64,000 bases of DNA from Paraburkholderia phenazinium (GTDB lineage: Bacteria > Pseudomonadota > Gammaproteobacteria > Burkholderiales > Burkholderiaceae), in the NCBI RefSeq assembly GCF_900100735.1, contig NZ_FNCJ01000002.1, forward strand, positions 434,001 through 498,000. The letters run 5' to 3'. The translations under genes were made by a program, and so were the position numbers. Positions 48,198 to 56,302 of this stretch are shown piece by piece (the stretch's first letter is position 1; each line of letters starts with the position of its first letter). Below the pieces are notes generated by a model. It was given only the letters and a program-made list of their open reading frames with translations. It had not been told where the DNA came from and ran no database searches.

Positions 48198-49235
48198 ATG
48201 CCCACCAATTTCCGGGGAAAACTGATGGAGTGCTTTGAGGCGGTTCACAATAACAGCGTGGAGCAACGCCCCCTCTTGCGGGACGTGCGACCGGTGAGAA
48301 ACATTGGAATAGTCTTGTTTAGTGGCTTTGCGCTGCCGGAGGCGGCCACGGTTCTGGAAATATTCCAGTCGGCGAATGCGCTTACGGACGAGGAGAGCGC
48401 CGTGAGCGGCCAGATGCGTTACAAGGTCAGTCTCCTGTCGGCGGCGGGTGGCCGCGTCGACAGTTCGTCTTCGGTGTTCGTCTGGACGGAAGGCGTCGAG
48501 GCGCGCCGCTATGCGGACGGGTTCCACGCGCTATTTATCGGCGGCGGAGGTGGGGTTCGCAATGCAGTACGCGATGAGCGCCTGACAGACTGGCTGCGCC
48601 GGGAATGCCCGCGCAGCGGGCTGGTGGTCCCGCTTGGCGAAGGGCGATGGCTGCTCGAAGCCGCCGGGTTCGGACGTGGCGGCAGCGCCCCGTCATGGGG
48701 TGCGCGCGCACCGAAAACGTCCCAATACAGTCCTCCCGAGCTGGGTGCCTCGACGGAATACGCGAGTCCGTTGCAAAGTGCCCTGGCGCTGGTTCAAGAG
48801 GACTTCGGCGTTGAAGTTGCCCGCCAGATTACCGAGCATGTCTTGCCGCGGCCTCAGCAGACGCGCTTTACGGCGACGGTTCGCGAGAATGCGCCTACCT
48901 ACGTGAGCGAGAAGATCCAGGCATCGATCAAGTGGCTGGAAGCGAATGGCGACCGCCCGATTGCGATCGAGGAGGCGGCGCAGGTTGCCGCCATGAGCGA
49001 GCGAAACTTCCTGCGCCGCTTCAAGATAGAAATGGGCGTAACACCGTCCGAGTATCTGTCTTACGTGCGACTTGACATGTGTTGCCGCCTCCTCGTCGAA
49101 ACCGATCTGCCGGTCGACAAGATCGCTCGCCGTTGCGGACTTGGGGGAGGTGGCTGGCTCTCGAAACTCTTTCGCAAACATCTTTCGACAACGCCGACCG
49201 AATACCGCGCGAGCAAGCGCACCATCAGCGTGTAG
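48198..49235 (+). CDS. AraC-family regulator with DJ-1/GATase1-like domain (copy 3)
   Basis: A 345-residue regulator, close to copy 1. RNIGIVLFSGFALPEAATVL and FHALFIGGGGGV lie in the N-terminal domain. EEAAQVAAMSERNFLRRFK and DKIARRCGLGGGGWLSKLF are the two helix-turn-helix segments. AGAAAG precedes ATG 48198; ATG 48225 is an alternative. It sits between the EPS cluster and galU, with a direct-repeat promoter about 40 nt upstream, so it may control itself or be controlled by its paralogues. Confidence 0.88.
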   Translation: MPTNFRGKLMECFEAVHNNSVEQRPLLRDVRPVRNIGIVLFSGFALPEAATVLEIFQSANALTDEESAVSGQMRYKVSLLSAAGGRVDSSSSVFVWTEGVEARRYADGFHALFIGGGGGVRNAVRDERLTDWLRRECPRSGLVVPLGEGRWLLEAAGFGRGGSAPSWGARAPKTSQYSPPELGASTEYASPLQSALALVQEDFGVEVARQITEHVLPRPQQTRFTATVRENAPTYVSEKIQASIKWLEANGDRPIAIEEAAQVAAMSERNFLRRFKIEMGVTPSEYLSYVRLDMCCRLLVETDLPVDKIARRCGLGGGGWLSKLFRKHLSTTPTEYRASKRTISV

Positions 49236-49600
49236 TCGCAGCAGGGGCCGCGCAGCGTTAATCACGGTTTAGCGGCCGTAAAGAATGCCGATTACGATTT
49301 GTGCGTCATTCGATGTGGTGTTGCAGAGTCGTTCATCGCGCCGAATGATACGCTTATATGAATCGATGGCAATCAAAATAAATGATCAAGATTTGCATAT
49401 ATTTCTATAAGGAATGTTGCATGTAAACGCATAAATCGGAGGGCGGACGAAATGAATCGAAATAGCATAATTCGAGGTTCGCAAACGATTGCGATTTCGA
49501 AAAACTGTGTAGCTCGGGTTGCCGGAATGGGCTTATATCGAGAGAAAAATGAACACAATTCCGGTTTCGGTAAGAGGGGAGCCCCTGCAGCGCGTGTTCG

Positions 49601-49662
49601 ATTGCCAAAATAAGGATCGTTTCCGCCACTCCGGGTTACATGGATTATGGCAAGGCTATCGT
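49601..49662 (+). promoter_or_regulatory. Direct-repeat promoter, copy 4
   Basis: ATTGCCA (49601, degenerate) and TCCGCCA (49622) are 21 bp apart; CCAAAATAAGG lies between. A -10-like TATCGT at 49657 is 28 nt after the second repeat. Transcription would begin near 49669 and run into the terminator at 49735-49766. Confidence 0.6.
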
Positions 49663-49668
49663 GTCTGC

Positions 49669-49766
49669 TGGTCGTCTGATGGGCCGGCACAGGTACGAGG
49701 TCCGAAGGGCGAGCAGATGTACCTCGGAACTTGAGCCTGCCCTCCCTCAGGAGAGCAGGCTTTTTT
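49669..49766 (+). ncRNA. Candidate small RNA 1
   Basis: A region of about 98 nt between a predicted start near 49669 and the T run at 49761-49766. It has no convincing ORF. AGGTAC (49691) can pair with GTACCT (49719). The terminator loop is C/T-rich. It precedes galU, so it might instead be an attenuated leader of galU, though the terminator is strong. The exact 5' end is inferred from the promoter module. Confidence 0.5.
49735..49766 (+). terminator. Intrinsic terminator upstream of galU
   Basis: GCCTGC (49735-49740) pairs with GCAGGC (49755-49760), with an inner CTCC/GGAG stem, followed by six T. It resembles the terminators at 55200 and 55642. Confidence 0.8.
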
Positions 49767-49809
49767 CATTCTTCTGTGCCAGTTTCTTCAATGACACTTG
49801 GGATCTCAT

Positions 49810-50694
49810 ATGCTGAAAGTTACAAAAGCGGTATTTCCAGTAGCCGGTCTTGGCACCCGGTTCCTCCCTGCCACCAAGGCGAGCCCGAAGGAAATGCTGC
49901 CGATCGTCGACAAGCCGCTGATCCAGTACGCCGTTGAAGAAGCCATGGCGGCTGGCATCACCGAAATGATCTTTGTCACGGGTCGCAGCAAGCGGGCCAT
50001 CGAGGATCACTTCGACAAATCGTACGAGATCGAAGCCGAACTCGAAGCGCGCGGCAAGGCCAAGCTGCTCGAACTGGTGCGCAGCATCAAGCCGAGTCAT
50101 GTGGATTGCTTCTACGTGCGTCAGCCTGAGGCGCTCGGCCTAGGTCACGCGGTGATGTGCGCCGAGAAGCTGGTGGGCGACAACCCGTTTGCGGTGATTC
50201 TCGCGGACGACTTGCTGTACGGCGAGCCGCCTGTCATGGCGCAGATGATCAATGTGTTCGATCACTATCACAGCTCGGTGATCGGCGTCGAAGAGATCCC
50301 GCACTCGGAGACTGCGTCGTATGGCATCGTCGATGGTAAGGGATGGGAGGAGTCGATCATCAAGATGTCGGGTATTGTCGAGAAGCCAGCGCCCGAAGTT
50401 GCGCCGTCGAACCTGGGCGTGGTCGGCCGCTATGTGCTCAAGCCGCGAATCTTCGAACATCTGCGTGCGCTCAAGCCGGGCGCCGGCGGCGAACTGCAGT
50501 TGACGGACGCGATCCAGTCGCTGCTCGCCGACGAACAGGTGCTCGCGTACCAGTATCACGGCACGCGCTTCGACTGCGGCAGCAAGCTCGGCTACCTGAA
50601 GGCCACCGTGGAGTTTGCGCTGCGCCATCCGGAAGTAAGCGCCGCCTTCAGGGCCTACCTGGAGGAGCATCTGGGCGTGCCGCAGGTTGGTTAA
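49810..50694 (+). CDS. galU: UTP-glucose-1-phosphate uridylyltransferase
   Basis: A 294-residue nucleotidyltransferase that makes UDP-glucose. [20 protein letters not shown], then [36 protein letters not shown] and [11 protein letters not shown] are GalU signatures. ATG 49810 matches the family start; a TTG at 49798 is in frame. It provides UDP-glucose for ugd and for the EPS, close to but outside the main operon. It is preceded by a strong terminator, so its promoter must lie in 49767-49809 or transcription reads through. Confidence 0.96.
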   Translation: MLKVTKAVFPVAGLGTRFLPATKASPKEMLPIVDKPLIQYAVEEAMAAGITEMIFVTGRSKRAIEDHFDKSYEIEAELEARGKAKLLELVRSIKPSHVDCFYVRQPEALGLGHAVMCAEKLVGDNPFAVILADDLLYGEPPVMAQMINVFDHYHSSVIGVEEIPHSETASYGIVDGKGWEESIIKMSGIVEKPAPEVAPSNLGVVGRYVLKPRIFEHLRALKPGAGGELQLTDAIQSLLADEQVLAYQYHGTRFDCGSKLGYLKATVEFALRHPEVSAAFRAYLEEHLGVPQVG

Positions 50695-50739
50695 GCGATA
50701 GACTTACTGCGGCGCTGCCAGGTTGCGGCTCGGGCCTGG

Positions 50740-50777
50740 CAATAAAAAAGCCTGCGCGTCCCAGAGGGGCGGCAGGC
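50740..50777 (-). terminator. Intrinsic terminator of the lipoprotein gene
   Basis: On the minus strand a GCCTGC/GCAGGC stem (50777-50750) is followed by six T. It ends transcription of the leftward yjbH-lipoprotein unit. A second short stem (50717-50740) may help galU on the plus strand. Confidence 0.75.
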
Positions 50778-50816
50778 AAACGTCCGGGTCGTTGCGGGGG
50801 GCAGCGTATGTCCCGT

Positions 50817-51542
50817 TCAGGCCGGCGGCGTACTCGTTCCCCCCGTTCCCCCCGTACCACCGGTCGGCGTCACGCCGCCACCTGAGATCGGCGCGGCAGT
50901 ACCTGCGGCAAGCGCCGCAGCCAGAAGCGCGGCGGCGGGCTGGCCAGCGCTCGTAATCGCTCCAGCCGTGAGGAGACTGTCGAGATCGGCATCCGCGCCA
51001 GGTTGCCCCGGGGTGAACGAGACGGTGAGGAACGAGTTCGTCGATAGCGTTACGCCATACTCGCTCTTTATCAGTTGCGCCACCGCGTTTTCTGCGTTGG
51101 CTATCACCGTACTATTCGTCAGCGCGTTCTGGTAGGTGGTATTGGTCGTGATGCCAGCAAGCAAACCGTTGAGCGTCGTGCCGAGCTGCCCGGCAAGGTA
51201 GCTCAGCAGCACCTGCGTGAGCGGCGTGATGTTGTATGTCCCGGAACCGGAAGCAAATGAGCTGAGTGAGAGCGAACCGAATGTAGCGGTCAGCAGGCAT
51301 GGGCCGCTGAACTTGAACGTAGCCGAAAAGGCTCCGTTTGAATTCGTAGTCGTGGTGGCGGAGCCGCTCTTGCAGCTCATCTGGATACTCGCATTGGCCA
51401 ACGCAACGCCGACCGCTGCCGTTCCCTGGATGGTTGCAGTGGGATTACCTCCACCTCCGCCACATGCGATGAGCGCGCTGCTTGCCAGCGCAATCGATCC
51501 GTACCGCAGCGTGCGCCGCGTGCAGGCGTCAAATAGCTTCAT
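50817..51542 (-). CDS. Putative lipoprotein, Thr/Ala/Gly-rich
   Basis: A 241-residue protein with a lipobox (SSALIACGGGGG) after a basic start. The mature part has a carboxypeptidase-regulatory-like beta segment (ATIQGTAAVGVALANASIQM) and ends in a Gly-Thr-Gly repeat tail. It begins 21 nt after the stop of the yjbH-like gene, so both are probably cotranscribed. The family is not recognised precisely. A role in EPS secretion is inferred from the partner. Confidence 0.75.
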   Translation of the reverse strand: MKLFDACTRRTLRYGSIALASSALIACGGGGGNPTATIQGTAAVGVALANASIQMSCKSGSATTTTNSNGAFSATFKFSGPCLLTATFGSLSLSSFASGSGTYNITPLTQVLLSYLAGQLGTTLNGLLAGITTNTTYQNALTNSTVIANAENAVAQLIKSEYGVTLSTNSFLTVSFTPGQPGADADLDSLLTAGAITSAGQPAAALLAAALAAGTAAPISGGGVTPTGGTGGTGGTSTPPA

Positions 51543-51563
51543 GATTTCTCTCCAAAAGTAAAG

Positions 51564-53933
51564 TCACTCACAATTGGCAGGCGGCTGAGCCTGCGTTTTC
51601 GTCACGCTCTGCAAACCGGCTTCACAGCTATCGGGCTGCGCCACTGTTGTGGCAGCGGAAGGACCGATTGGCTCGCCAGATCGCTCCGGTTTCGACGGGG
51701 CGCCATCAGGTTTTGCATAGCGGTCGTACGCGTCGCGCATTCGGTAGAGTTGCGTTGCGAAATACCCCGCGCTGAAGCGCGCCTGGTTGAGAAGATATTG
51801 GTCGGTGCTATACGGGAGGCTCAGGTTCTGCGCCGCATCAGACGTCAGGTAGTTGGTCGAGCCAACGCGGGTGCGGAAATCGAGCGCAAACGCTTCGGCG
51901 CCGTAGACCTGGGTAATGCCGGGCTTCATGCCTTGGCGGGGTGTGAGCGGGAAGCTGATGCCGGCACCCGCAAAGCTACCTCGGCCGCTATGTTCGCCAT
52001 ATACGCTGATCTGTACATCGTCGAACCAGCGCGTGAACGTGATGAACGGCCCCTTGTCGCCTCCGACATAGCGCGCTACGCCAGCCTCGATCCATAGATT
52101 CCACGCAGGCTGCACCCATCTATAGCTGAGCAAGGCGTTCGTTTCATGCGCCAGCGTGTCCTGACCTGGTTCCTGGTGCAGATAGGCGAGGCGCAGGCGG
52201 ACGATGTCTGGGCGGCCTGGAACGAACGCCGTGGTTTCGTTTTCGATTCCAAGGTAGTCGTAGTCGAACTTGCCCACCGCCGCCACGTTCAGGACTTGCG
52301 GCATGACCCAGAAACTCTGCGTCAACGCCGCAGTGGATAGCCCGCCGCGCAGGCGGTATTGGCTGAATACACGGCCGTCGTCCATATTCTTGGTGTTGTA
52401 CACCGGCGCAATATAGCTAGCGTACAACTCGGCACCTCGCCAAAGCGGAACGAACCCCTGGATATTCGCCCCAAGAGAAATGTCGAAGTTTCCGTACTCA
52501 GTGCCGTATAGATAGCTCGTAACCGGCACGATCTGAATCCGCGTGAGACCGTGGCGCCGATCATCTCCATGCCATGCGATCGAGTCCGCGTCATAGGTCC
52601 GCTGCATATGCATGGTCATCGATGCACTTGCCGCTGCAGGTGTCCCGCCGGCAAGGAATTGCGCATAGGCTTCACGATCGACCGAGACGTCGGCAAGCGG
52701 TTGATTGTCCTTCTTGATGACCGCGTGAATTCGCTCGATGCTGCGCGGTGCGTCGATGGTCGCAACGCCCAGGACGATGCCAAGCGCGTCAGCTTCGTTC
52801 TGGTTGTAGCGGTGGTTCTCGTACTCGACGATCAGATCCTGCCCGCTGATCCCGACGCGCACCCGTTCGAGGCCCGCGGCAAACAGTTGCGCGGCGATTG
52901 CATCGAGCGCCGAGGTGTCCAGCGGCTCGGGAATGACCGGCGTGTGCTGAGCGGGCGCCGCAGGGGAGGCATCGGCCACGGCGACCGACGCATAGGATTG
53001 AAGCGGCGGTACAAACGAAATCGCTTCCTGGGAAGGGTCGTTCGGGTGGTCTGCCACTTCCACCTGGCGCGGCGGCGGCAAGCTACGCAGCAAAATCGCT
53101 GCACCGGCATCCGCATCGGTTGGTCCCTGCTCAACCTGTGTGTGAGTCTCGTCGCACAGACCGTTCTCGCAGCGCTGTGGACTGAAGCGCTTGCCGAACG
53201 GTATCTGAATTCCCACCGAGACCGAGGTGCGCGGCGATACGCCATCCGTCGATCGGACCGCGCGCGTCACGGTACCGATGACGTTTGCGTCGGCAAGCCA
53301 GCTAATGCGGGGCGATTGATAACGCACGCCCACGTAAGGCGTCTTCGAGTCGTCCTCCGCCAGCAGCGATAGTCCGGTATTCCAGAGCGACAACTGAACA
53401 CCGCCAAACGGGCCATCGAGCCGGTCGCCTTGCCCATAGCCCACGGTCAGGTTGAGCGGCCCGAAGGGCTGCGACACCACAGCGTACCTGGAGCGAAAGA
53501 AGTGTGTTTGACCGCCGATGTCGGTCATGCCGAACGCAATCGCCGGCTGATATTTGAAGAACTGCGGCACTTCCAGTTTGACGTCGGCCATCAGGTGACG
53601 AAGGATGATGTGGTCCGCGCCGGGGAATGGCGGCGGTACATCCCCGGGATAGTTTGCCAGGCCGCCCGCCAACTCTACATAAGGCAGCAACCCGAACGCA
53701 CCCCAGTAGATCTGGGAGCTCGTCGCCTGCTTGCCGTAGCGAGGGTCGATGTAATCGTTGTACTGCGCTTCGCCAACGCCCTGAGGCAATGCGAATGCAT
53801 AGGGAATGACCAGGCCGCCTGCCTGCCCGAGAGAGCTTAACGCCGGATCGACCGCATGCGCCGACGCGGAAAATGCAAGTGCAGCGCCGAGTGCCAGCGC
53901 TTGCGGGGCGAATTGAGGCCGATTTGTGCGCAA
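51564..53933 (-). CDS. YjbH/GfcD-family outer-membrane exopolysaccharide protein
   Basis: A 789-residue protein related to YjbH (GfcD), an outer-membrane beta-barrel lipoprotein-like component in polysaccharide secretion. LGQAGGLVIPYAFALPQGVG and YNDYIDPRYG lie at the N-terminus, with HIILRHLMADVKLE and the C-terminal barrel strands around GEHSGRGSFAGAGISFPLTP. The TTG at 53933 is placed directly before a signal peptide (ALALGAALAFSASAHA) and has AAGGATCC upstream. ATG 54086 would add 51 residues with no signal. The gene is 21 nt upstream of the lipoprotein gene, as in yjb-like operons. Confidence 0.82.
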   Translation of the reverse strand: MRTNRPQFAPQALALGAALAFSASAHAVDPALSSLGQAGGLVIPYAFALPQGVGEAQYNDYIDPRYGKQATSSQIYWGAFGLLPYVELAGGLANYPGDVPPPFPGADHIILRHLMADVKLEVPQFFKYQPAIAFGMTDIGGQTHFFRSRYAVVSQPFGPLNLTVGYGQGDRLDGPFGGVQLSLWNTGLSLLAEDDSKTPYVGVRYQSPRISWLADANVIGTVTRAVRSTDGVSPRTSVSVGIQIPFGKRFSPQRCENGLCDETHTQVEQGPTDADAGAAILLRSLPPPRQVEVADHPNDPSQEAISFVPPLQSYASVAVADASPAAPAQHTPVIPEPLDTSALDAIAAQLFAAGLERVRVGISGQDLIVEYENHRYNQNEADALGIVLGVATIDAPRSIERIHAVIKKDNQPLADVSVDREAYAQFLAGGTPAAASASMTMHMQRTYDADSIAWHGDDRRHGLTRIQIVPVTSYLYGTEYGNFDISLGANIQGFVPLWRGAELYASYIAPVYNTKNMDDGRVFSQYRLRGGLSTAALTQSFWVMPQVLNVAAVGKFDYDYLGIENETTAFVPGRPDIVRLRLAYLHQEPGQDTLAHETNALLSYRWVQPAWNLWIEAGVARYVGGDKGPFITFTRWFDDVQISVYGEHSGRGSFAGAGISFPLTPRQGMKPGITQVYGAEAFALDFRTRVGSTNYLTSDAAQNLSLPYSTDQYLLNQARFSAGYFATQLYRMRDAYDRYAKPDGAPSKPERSGEPIGPSAATTVAQPDSCEAGLQSVTKTQAQPPANCE

Positions 53934-54491
53934 GCTGCAGGATCCTTTTTCTTGGGTGACGAACCCTTTGACGGGCGTAGGAAATCCGGATCCCGCTTGA
54001 TATACAAACGGAATCCGCCTGAGCGGTTTCGGGTTGACCCGACTGACTGAATCTGGGATGGCGCGGCCACAAGCGTTCTGGCGCATCTGGCGACGGCGAG
54101 CGCGGCACTCTCTCTAACGAAGTCTCAGGCGTCATTCACCAATCGACACTGCTTCGCTATCCTGAAGGCTCGCATCACATCTTTTATTGCTGCAACGTCC
54201 GAGTCTCTAGTACGGAGGTTTAGTCGTTGAGGTCGATCCTATAGAACGATTAAAACTTCCGCCACCGGGTGTCCGAATGCGACCTGATGTTGGCGACTGC
54301 AGCACGCCGAGAGCCGGTAGATTCTCGGGTCGGCCGATCATGGCATTGGCGTAATTCTTCATTGTTTTGGCAAACACCAGGCTGTTAAAGATGGAATATT
54401 CGATTGCGCATGTCCTCGCGTTCCAGTGCCGCGACGGCAATGCACGATAGAGCCGCTCATCTTGGCGAGCGGAACAGGGCACGGAGCCTGT
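53934..54491. other. Intergenic region between divergent genes
   Basis: About 560 nt. A minus frame at 54207-54482 gives 91 codons with no recognisable feature. A TCCGCCA at 54258 has no partner 21 bp away and no spaced -10. Nothing else is supported. Confidence 0.4.
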
Positions 54492-54746
54492 ATGAGTAGC
54501 GCTTTATCGACGCTTTCGACGTTTTGCTTTGCGTGGATCGCGCTCTATCTGTTCTTGAGGCTTATCCACGCGGCATGGATCGTGACGAAACATGTCAACC
54601 GGCTGGTTAGCTTTGGTTTCCGCTCCCGGGGACCGGGCGGGTCATTGGACGCTGCCTTGAAAAGCGCAATGAAGCTAATGGGGTGGTCCTCAGTTGTAGT
54701 GCTCCCAGTTGGCATCATCTCGTGCCTGGCCCTGGTATTCCGTTGA
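54492..54746 (+). CDS. Small membrane protein, paralogue of the one at 18738
   Basis: An 84-residue protein with two hydrophobic segments (residues about 3-25 and 60-83). ACGGAG precedes ATG 54492. It aligns with the 85-residue protein at 18738 over its whole length, most clearly in CFAWIALYL and the VVLPVGI segment. Like its paralogue it lies in a regulatory border beside an AraC-type gene, here a relic. Function unknown. Confidence 0.68.
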   Translation: MSSALSTLSTFCFAWIALYLFLRLIHAAWIVTKHVNRLVSFGFRSRGPGGSLDAALKSAMKLMGWSSVVVLPVGIISCLALVFR

Positions 54747-54895
54747 TGACTGGCGATATCCGGTTGGCGTTGTCCCAAGGTGTCGGCGGCAGAGTTTCGC
54801 CAGTCGGCCGCGATACGCAGTCGGTAACGTGGCAGGCAATCTCGGTAACGCCCACGATGAATAGCGCGTGGAAATTGTCCGCGGGGCGGTGACGC
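54747..54895 (-). pseudogene. Relic of a fourth AraC/GATase1 regulator
   Basis: On the minus strand two pieces of the regulator remain in different frames. ADNFHALFIVG (about 54850-54890) matches ADNFHALFVAG of copy 1. GRLAKLCRRHLGTTPTGYR (about 54760-54815) matches its C-terminal GGRLSKIFRRYLGTTPTAYR. The roughly 190 residues that should separate them are gone and the frame has shifted, so this is a deletion remnant. Confidence 0.7.
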
Positions 54896-55084
54896 TTGGC
54901 AGATCGACGGCGAAGTCGTCGCTGGACCGGCGTAAGTTTGAATGCTTTTTTAGCGAGGCTTGACTGCGTGTCTCAGTTTTGAGAAATCGAACGCGCATCC
55001 ATTCGATTCATTTCGGATGTCGATATCACCGAGGGCGGGGTGCGCTGCAGCCGAGAGAAGCGGTTCCACAAGCCTTGGTCCTGT

Positions 55085-55147
55085 TCAGTCAACAGCTTGG
55101 CCCTATCCGCCACTTTAGGGGGCTGTACGGTCTTTCCAACCTAAACT
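55085..55147 (+). promoter_or_regulatory. Direct-repeat promoter, copy 5
   Basis: TCAGTCA (55085) and TCCGCCA (55106) are 21 bp apart with CAACAGCTTGG between. A -10-like TAAACT begins at 55142, 29 nt after the second repeat, one base more than in the other copies. Transcription would begin near 55154. Confidence 0.6.
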
Positions 55148-55153
55148 CTACCT

Positions 55154-55232
55154 CGGTCCATTCGAGGGTCTCTCTGATTTGCAAATCCCTCGAAGGTTAG
55201 CCTGCCGCAAACCCTCCGGCAGGCTTTTTTTT
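55154..55232 (+). ncRNA. Candidate small RNA 2
   Basis: About 79 nt from the predicted start to the T run. An 8-bp hairpin (55161-55168 with 55187-55194) is followed directly by the terminator hairpin (55200-55224), whose loop contains ACCCTC. No ORF with a ribosome binding site is present. Size and layout resemble trans-acting small RNAs; the targets are unknown. Confidence 0.55.
55200..55232 (+). terminator. Intrinsic terminator of candidate sRNA 2
   Basis: An 8-bp GC-rich stem (55200-55207 with 55217-55224), a 9-nt loop and eight T. Confidence 0.88.
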
Positions 55233-55429
55233 GCTTGCTTCCCGGGCACGACACTACGAGTTAAATACGGCGCCTCGTACCAAGGATTACAAAGAAATCG
55301 CCATGAATAGATGACTTGCAACGCATTTGATTCGAATTCCTAAGGTACATAAAAGTACTGAAAAATTAAGATCGACCGAATCGGTCAAAGTTTTGGCGGA
55401 AGCAATTAGCTTCATGGTGATAGCCTGTC

Positions 55430-55511
55430 GTTTCGAGAGTCCCCGCTCTCGCGTTGAACATGGAGAATGTTCCATGCGGCCGCCTTCGTTACTGAGGCGG
55501 CCGTCTTTTTT
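55430..55511 (+). ncRNA. Candidate structured RNA 4 (no direct-repeat promoter)
   Basis: Three adjacent hairpins: CGAGAG/CTCTCG (55434-55451), GAACAT-GGAGA-ATGTTC (55456-55472) and a terminator (55477-55503). The second presents a GGA in its loop with ACAUGGA context, reminiscent of a CsrA/RsmA site. A possible promoter is TTGGCG at 55394 with GGTGAT about 17 nt on. No ORF is supported. It lies between the two promoter copies. Confidence 0.5.
55477..55511 (+). terminator. Strong intrinsic terminator
   Basis: A 9-bp stem CGGCCGCCT/AGGCGGCCG (55477-55485 with 55495-55503), 9-nt loop, then six T at 55506-55511. Confidence 0.88.
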
Positions 55512-55525
55512 GCGGGTTGTCGCGT

Positions 55526-55587
55526 TCAGTCAACAGCTTGGTCTGTTCCGCCACTGACGCGGTCACGCTGTATTTTCGACCTATGAT
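55526..55587 (+). promoter_or_regulatory. Direct-repeat promoter, copy 6
   Basis: TCAGTCA (55526) and TCCGCCA (55547) are 21 bp apart with CAACAGCTTGG between, nearly the same as copy 5. The -10 TATGAT at 55582 is 28 nt after the second repeat. Transcription would begin near 55594. Confidence 0.68.
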
Positions 55588-55593
55588 CGCCTC

Positions 55594-55675
55594 GGCGCTC
55601 CGAGGTGTGGCAGAACCGGTCCGCGCCCCTTCGGGGTTTGGGCCTGCCGCTCCTCGGTGCGTGCAGGCTTTTTTT
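55594..55675 (+). ncRNA. Candidate small RNA 3
   Basis: About 82 nt between the predicted start and the T run. It contains a CCCC-TTC-GGGG hairpin (55626-55636) and the terminator (55642-55668) with loop CTCCTC. A CCTCGG/CCGAGG hairpin spans the predicted start. No ORF is supported. It resembles candidates 1 and 2 in size, promoter and terminator. Confidence 0.52.
55642..55675 (+). terminator. Intrinsic terminator of candidate sRNA 3
   Basis: GCCTGC (55642-55647) pairs with GCAGGC (55663-55668), followed by seven T (55669-55675). Confidence 0.82.
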
Positions 55676-55924
55676 CTTCAGGCGACTTCGCGCATGCCGA
55701 TCTGTTTTGCGTTCTATGAATGGTTCTGACTGGGTATGCGTCGTAATCGGAGTTCTGCTGTTTATGTCATGGTGTTTTCATTAGGTGCCGTATCGGATCT
55801 GATTTGATTGCACCGCTTCTGCCTGTTCTGTGATCTCAGTAATCGTTTTATCAGGTGTCCTTATGTAAGCCAAGGATGGGAGCATCTGGATACGGTTGAA
55901 CTCGGTCCGACGCCAAAATTTATT

Positions 55925-56302
55925 ATGCCGCGGTCAACTTATCCCAACATTGGTGCGCAGGCCGAACTCCTGACCTATCTCGTGGTGTCGCAACTCATCA
56001 AGCGTTATCTGACCGGCAAGTGGCTCGCGACAGAGCATGTGGTGGAGTCTACGCATCTCTGGCTGCATCTCAATGGCGGCGACTTTGACTTGCTGCAGCG
56101 TGTAACGCTGGCGAGCCGGGCTCAAGGTGTGGCAGAACTTGTCATGCGAACCTCGTCAATGAGCTTCGACGCCAAAACCTTAGGAGATGCGTTTTTAGAT
56201 CACCTGCATCTCGACTATAAGGCTCCAGCGGTGGTGGAGATTTACCGCTTGTGCGTCGCCCAGATCATTCTTGGCTTGCCTTCCGCCGGAAGCCGGCCAT
56301 AA
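55925..56302 (+). CDS. Hypothetical protein
   Basis: A 125-residue protein that appears folded and mixed helical (AELLTYLVVSQLIKRYLTGK, HLHLDYKAPAVVEIYRLCVA). ATG 55925 is the first in-frame ATG; a TTG at 55808 would add 39 residues (MHRFCLFCDLSNRF...). No clear ribosome binding site is visible at either start. I do not recognise a family. It lies downstream of the sRNA units in the same orientation. Confidence 0.5.
   Translation: MPRSTYPNIGAQAELLTYLVVSQLIKRYLTGKWLATEHVVESTHLWLHLNGGDFDLLQRVTLASRAQGVAELVMRTSSMSFDAKTLGDAFLDHLHLDYKAPAVVEIYRLCVAQIILGLPSAGSRP

Larger units (their letters stand above)
49236..49809. other. Intergenic region with promoter copy 4 and candidate sRNA
   Basis: About 570 nt without a protein gene. 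The first half is AT-rich and unremarkable. The second half holds the direct-repeat promoter at 49601 and a terminator at 49735 that delimit a candidate small RNA. Confidence 0.5.
54896..55924. other. Non-coding region with tandem candidate sRNA units
   Basis: About 1 kb without a supported protein gene. It contains two direct-repeat promoters (55085 and 55526), three intrinsic terminators (55200, 55477, 55642) and structured segments between them. These are annotated separately. The right part (55680-55924) has no recognisable feature. Confidence 0.55.

Noticed and set aside
54252..54285. TCCGCCA at 54258 near the small membrane protein gene.
   Set aside because: No partner repeat 21 bp away and no correctly spaced -10.
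54207..54482. A 91-codon minus-strand frame before the small membrane protein gene.
   Set aside because: No recognisable feature, no ribosome binding site and weak protein-like composition.
55394..55421. Minus-strand TCCGCCA at 55400-55394 with ATCACCA 21 bp away.
   Set aside because: The first repeat matches poorly and there is no -10 at the expected minus-strand position.
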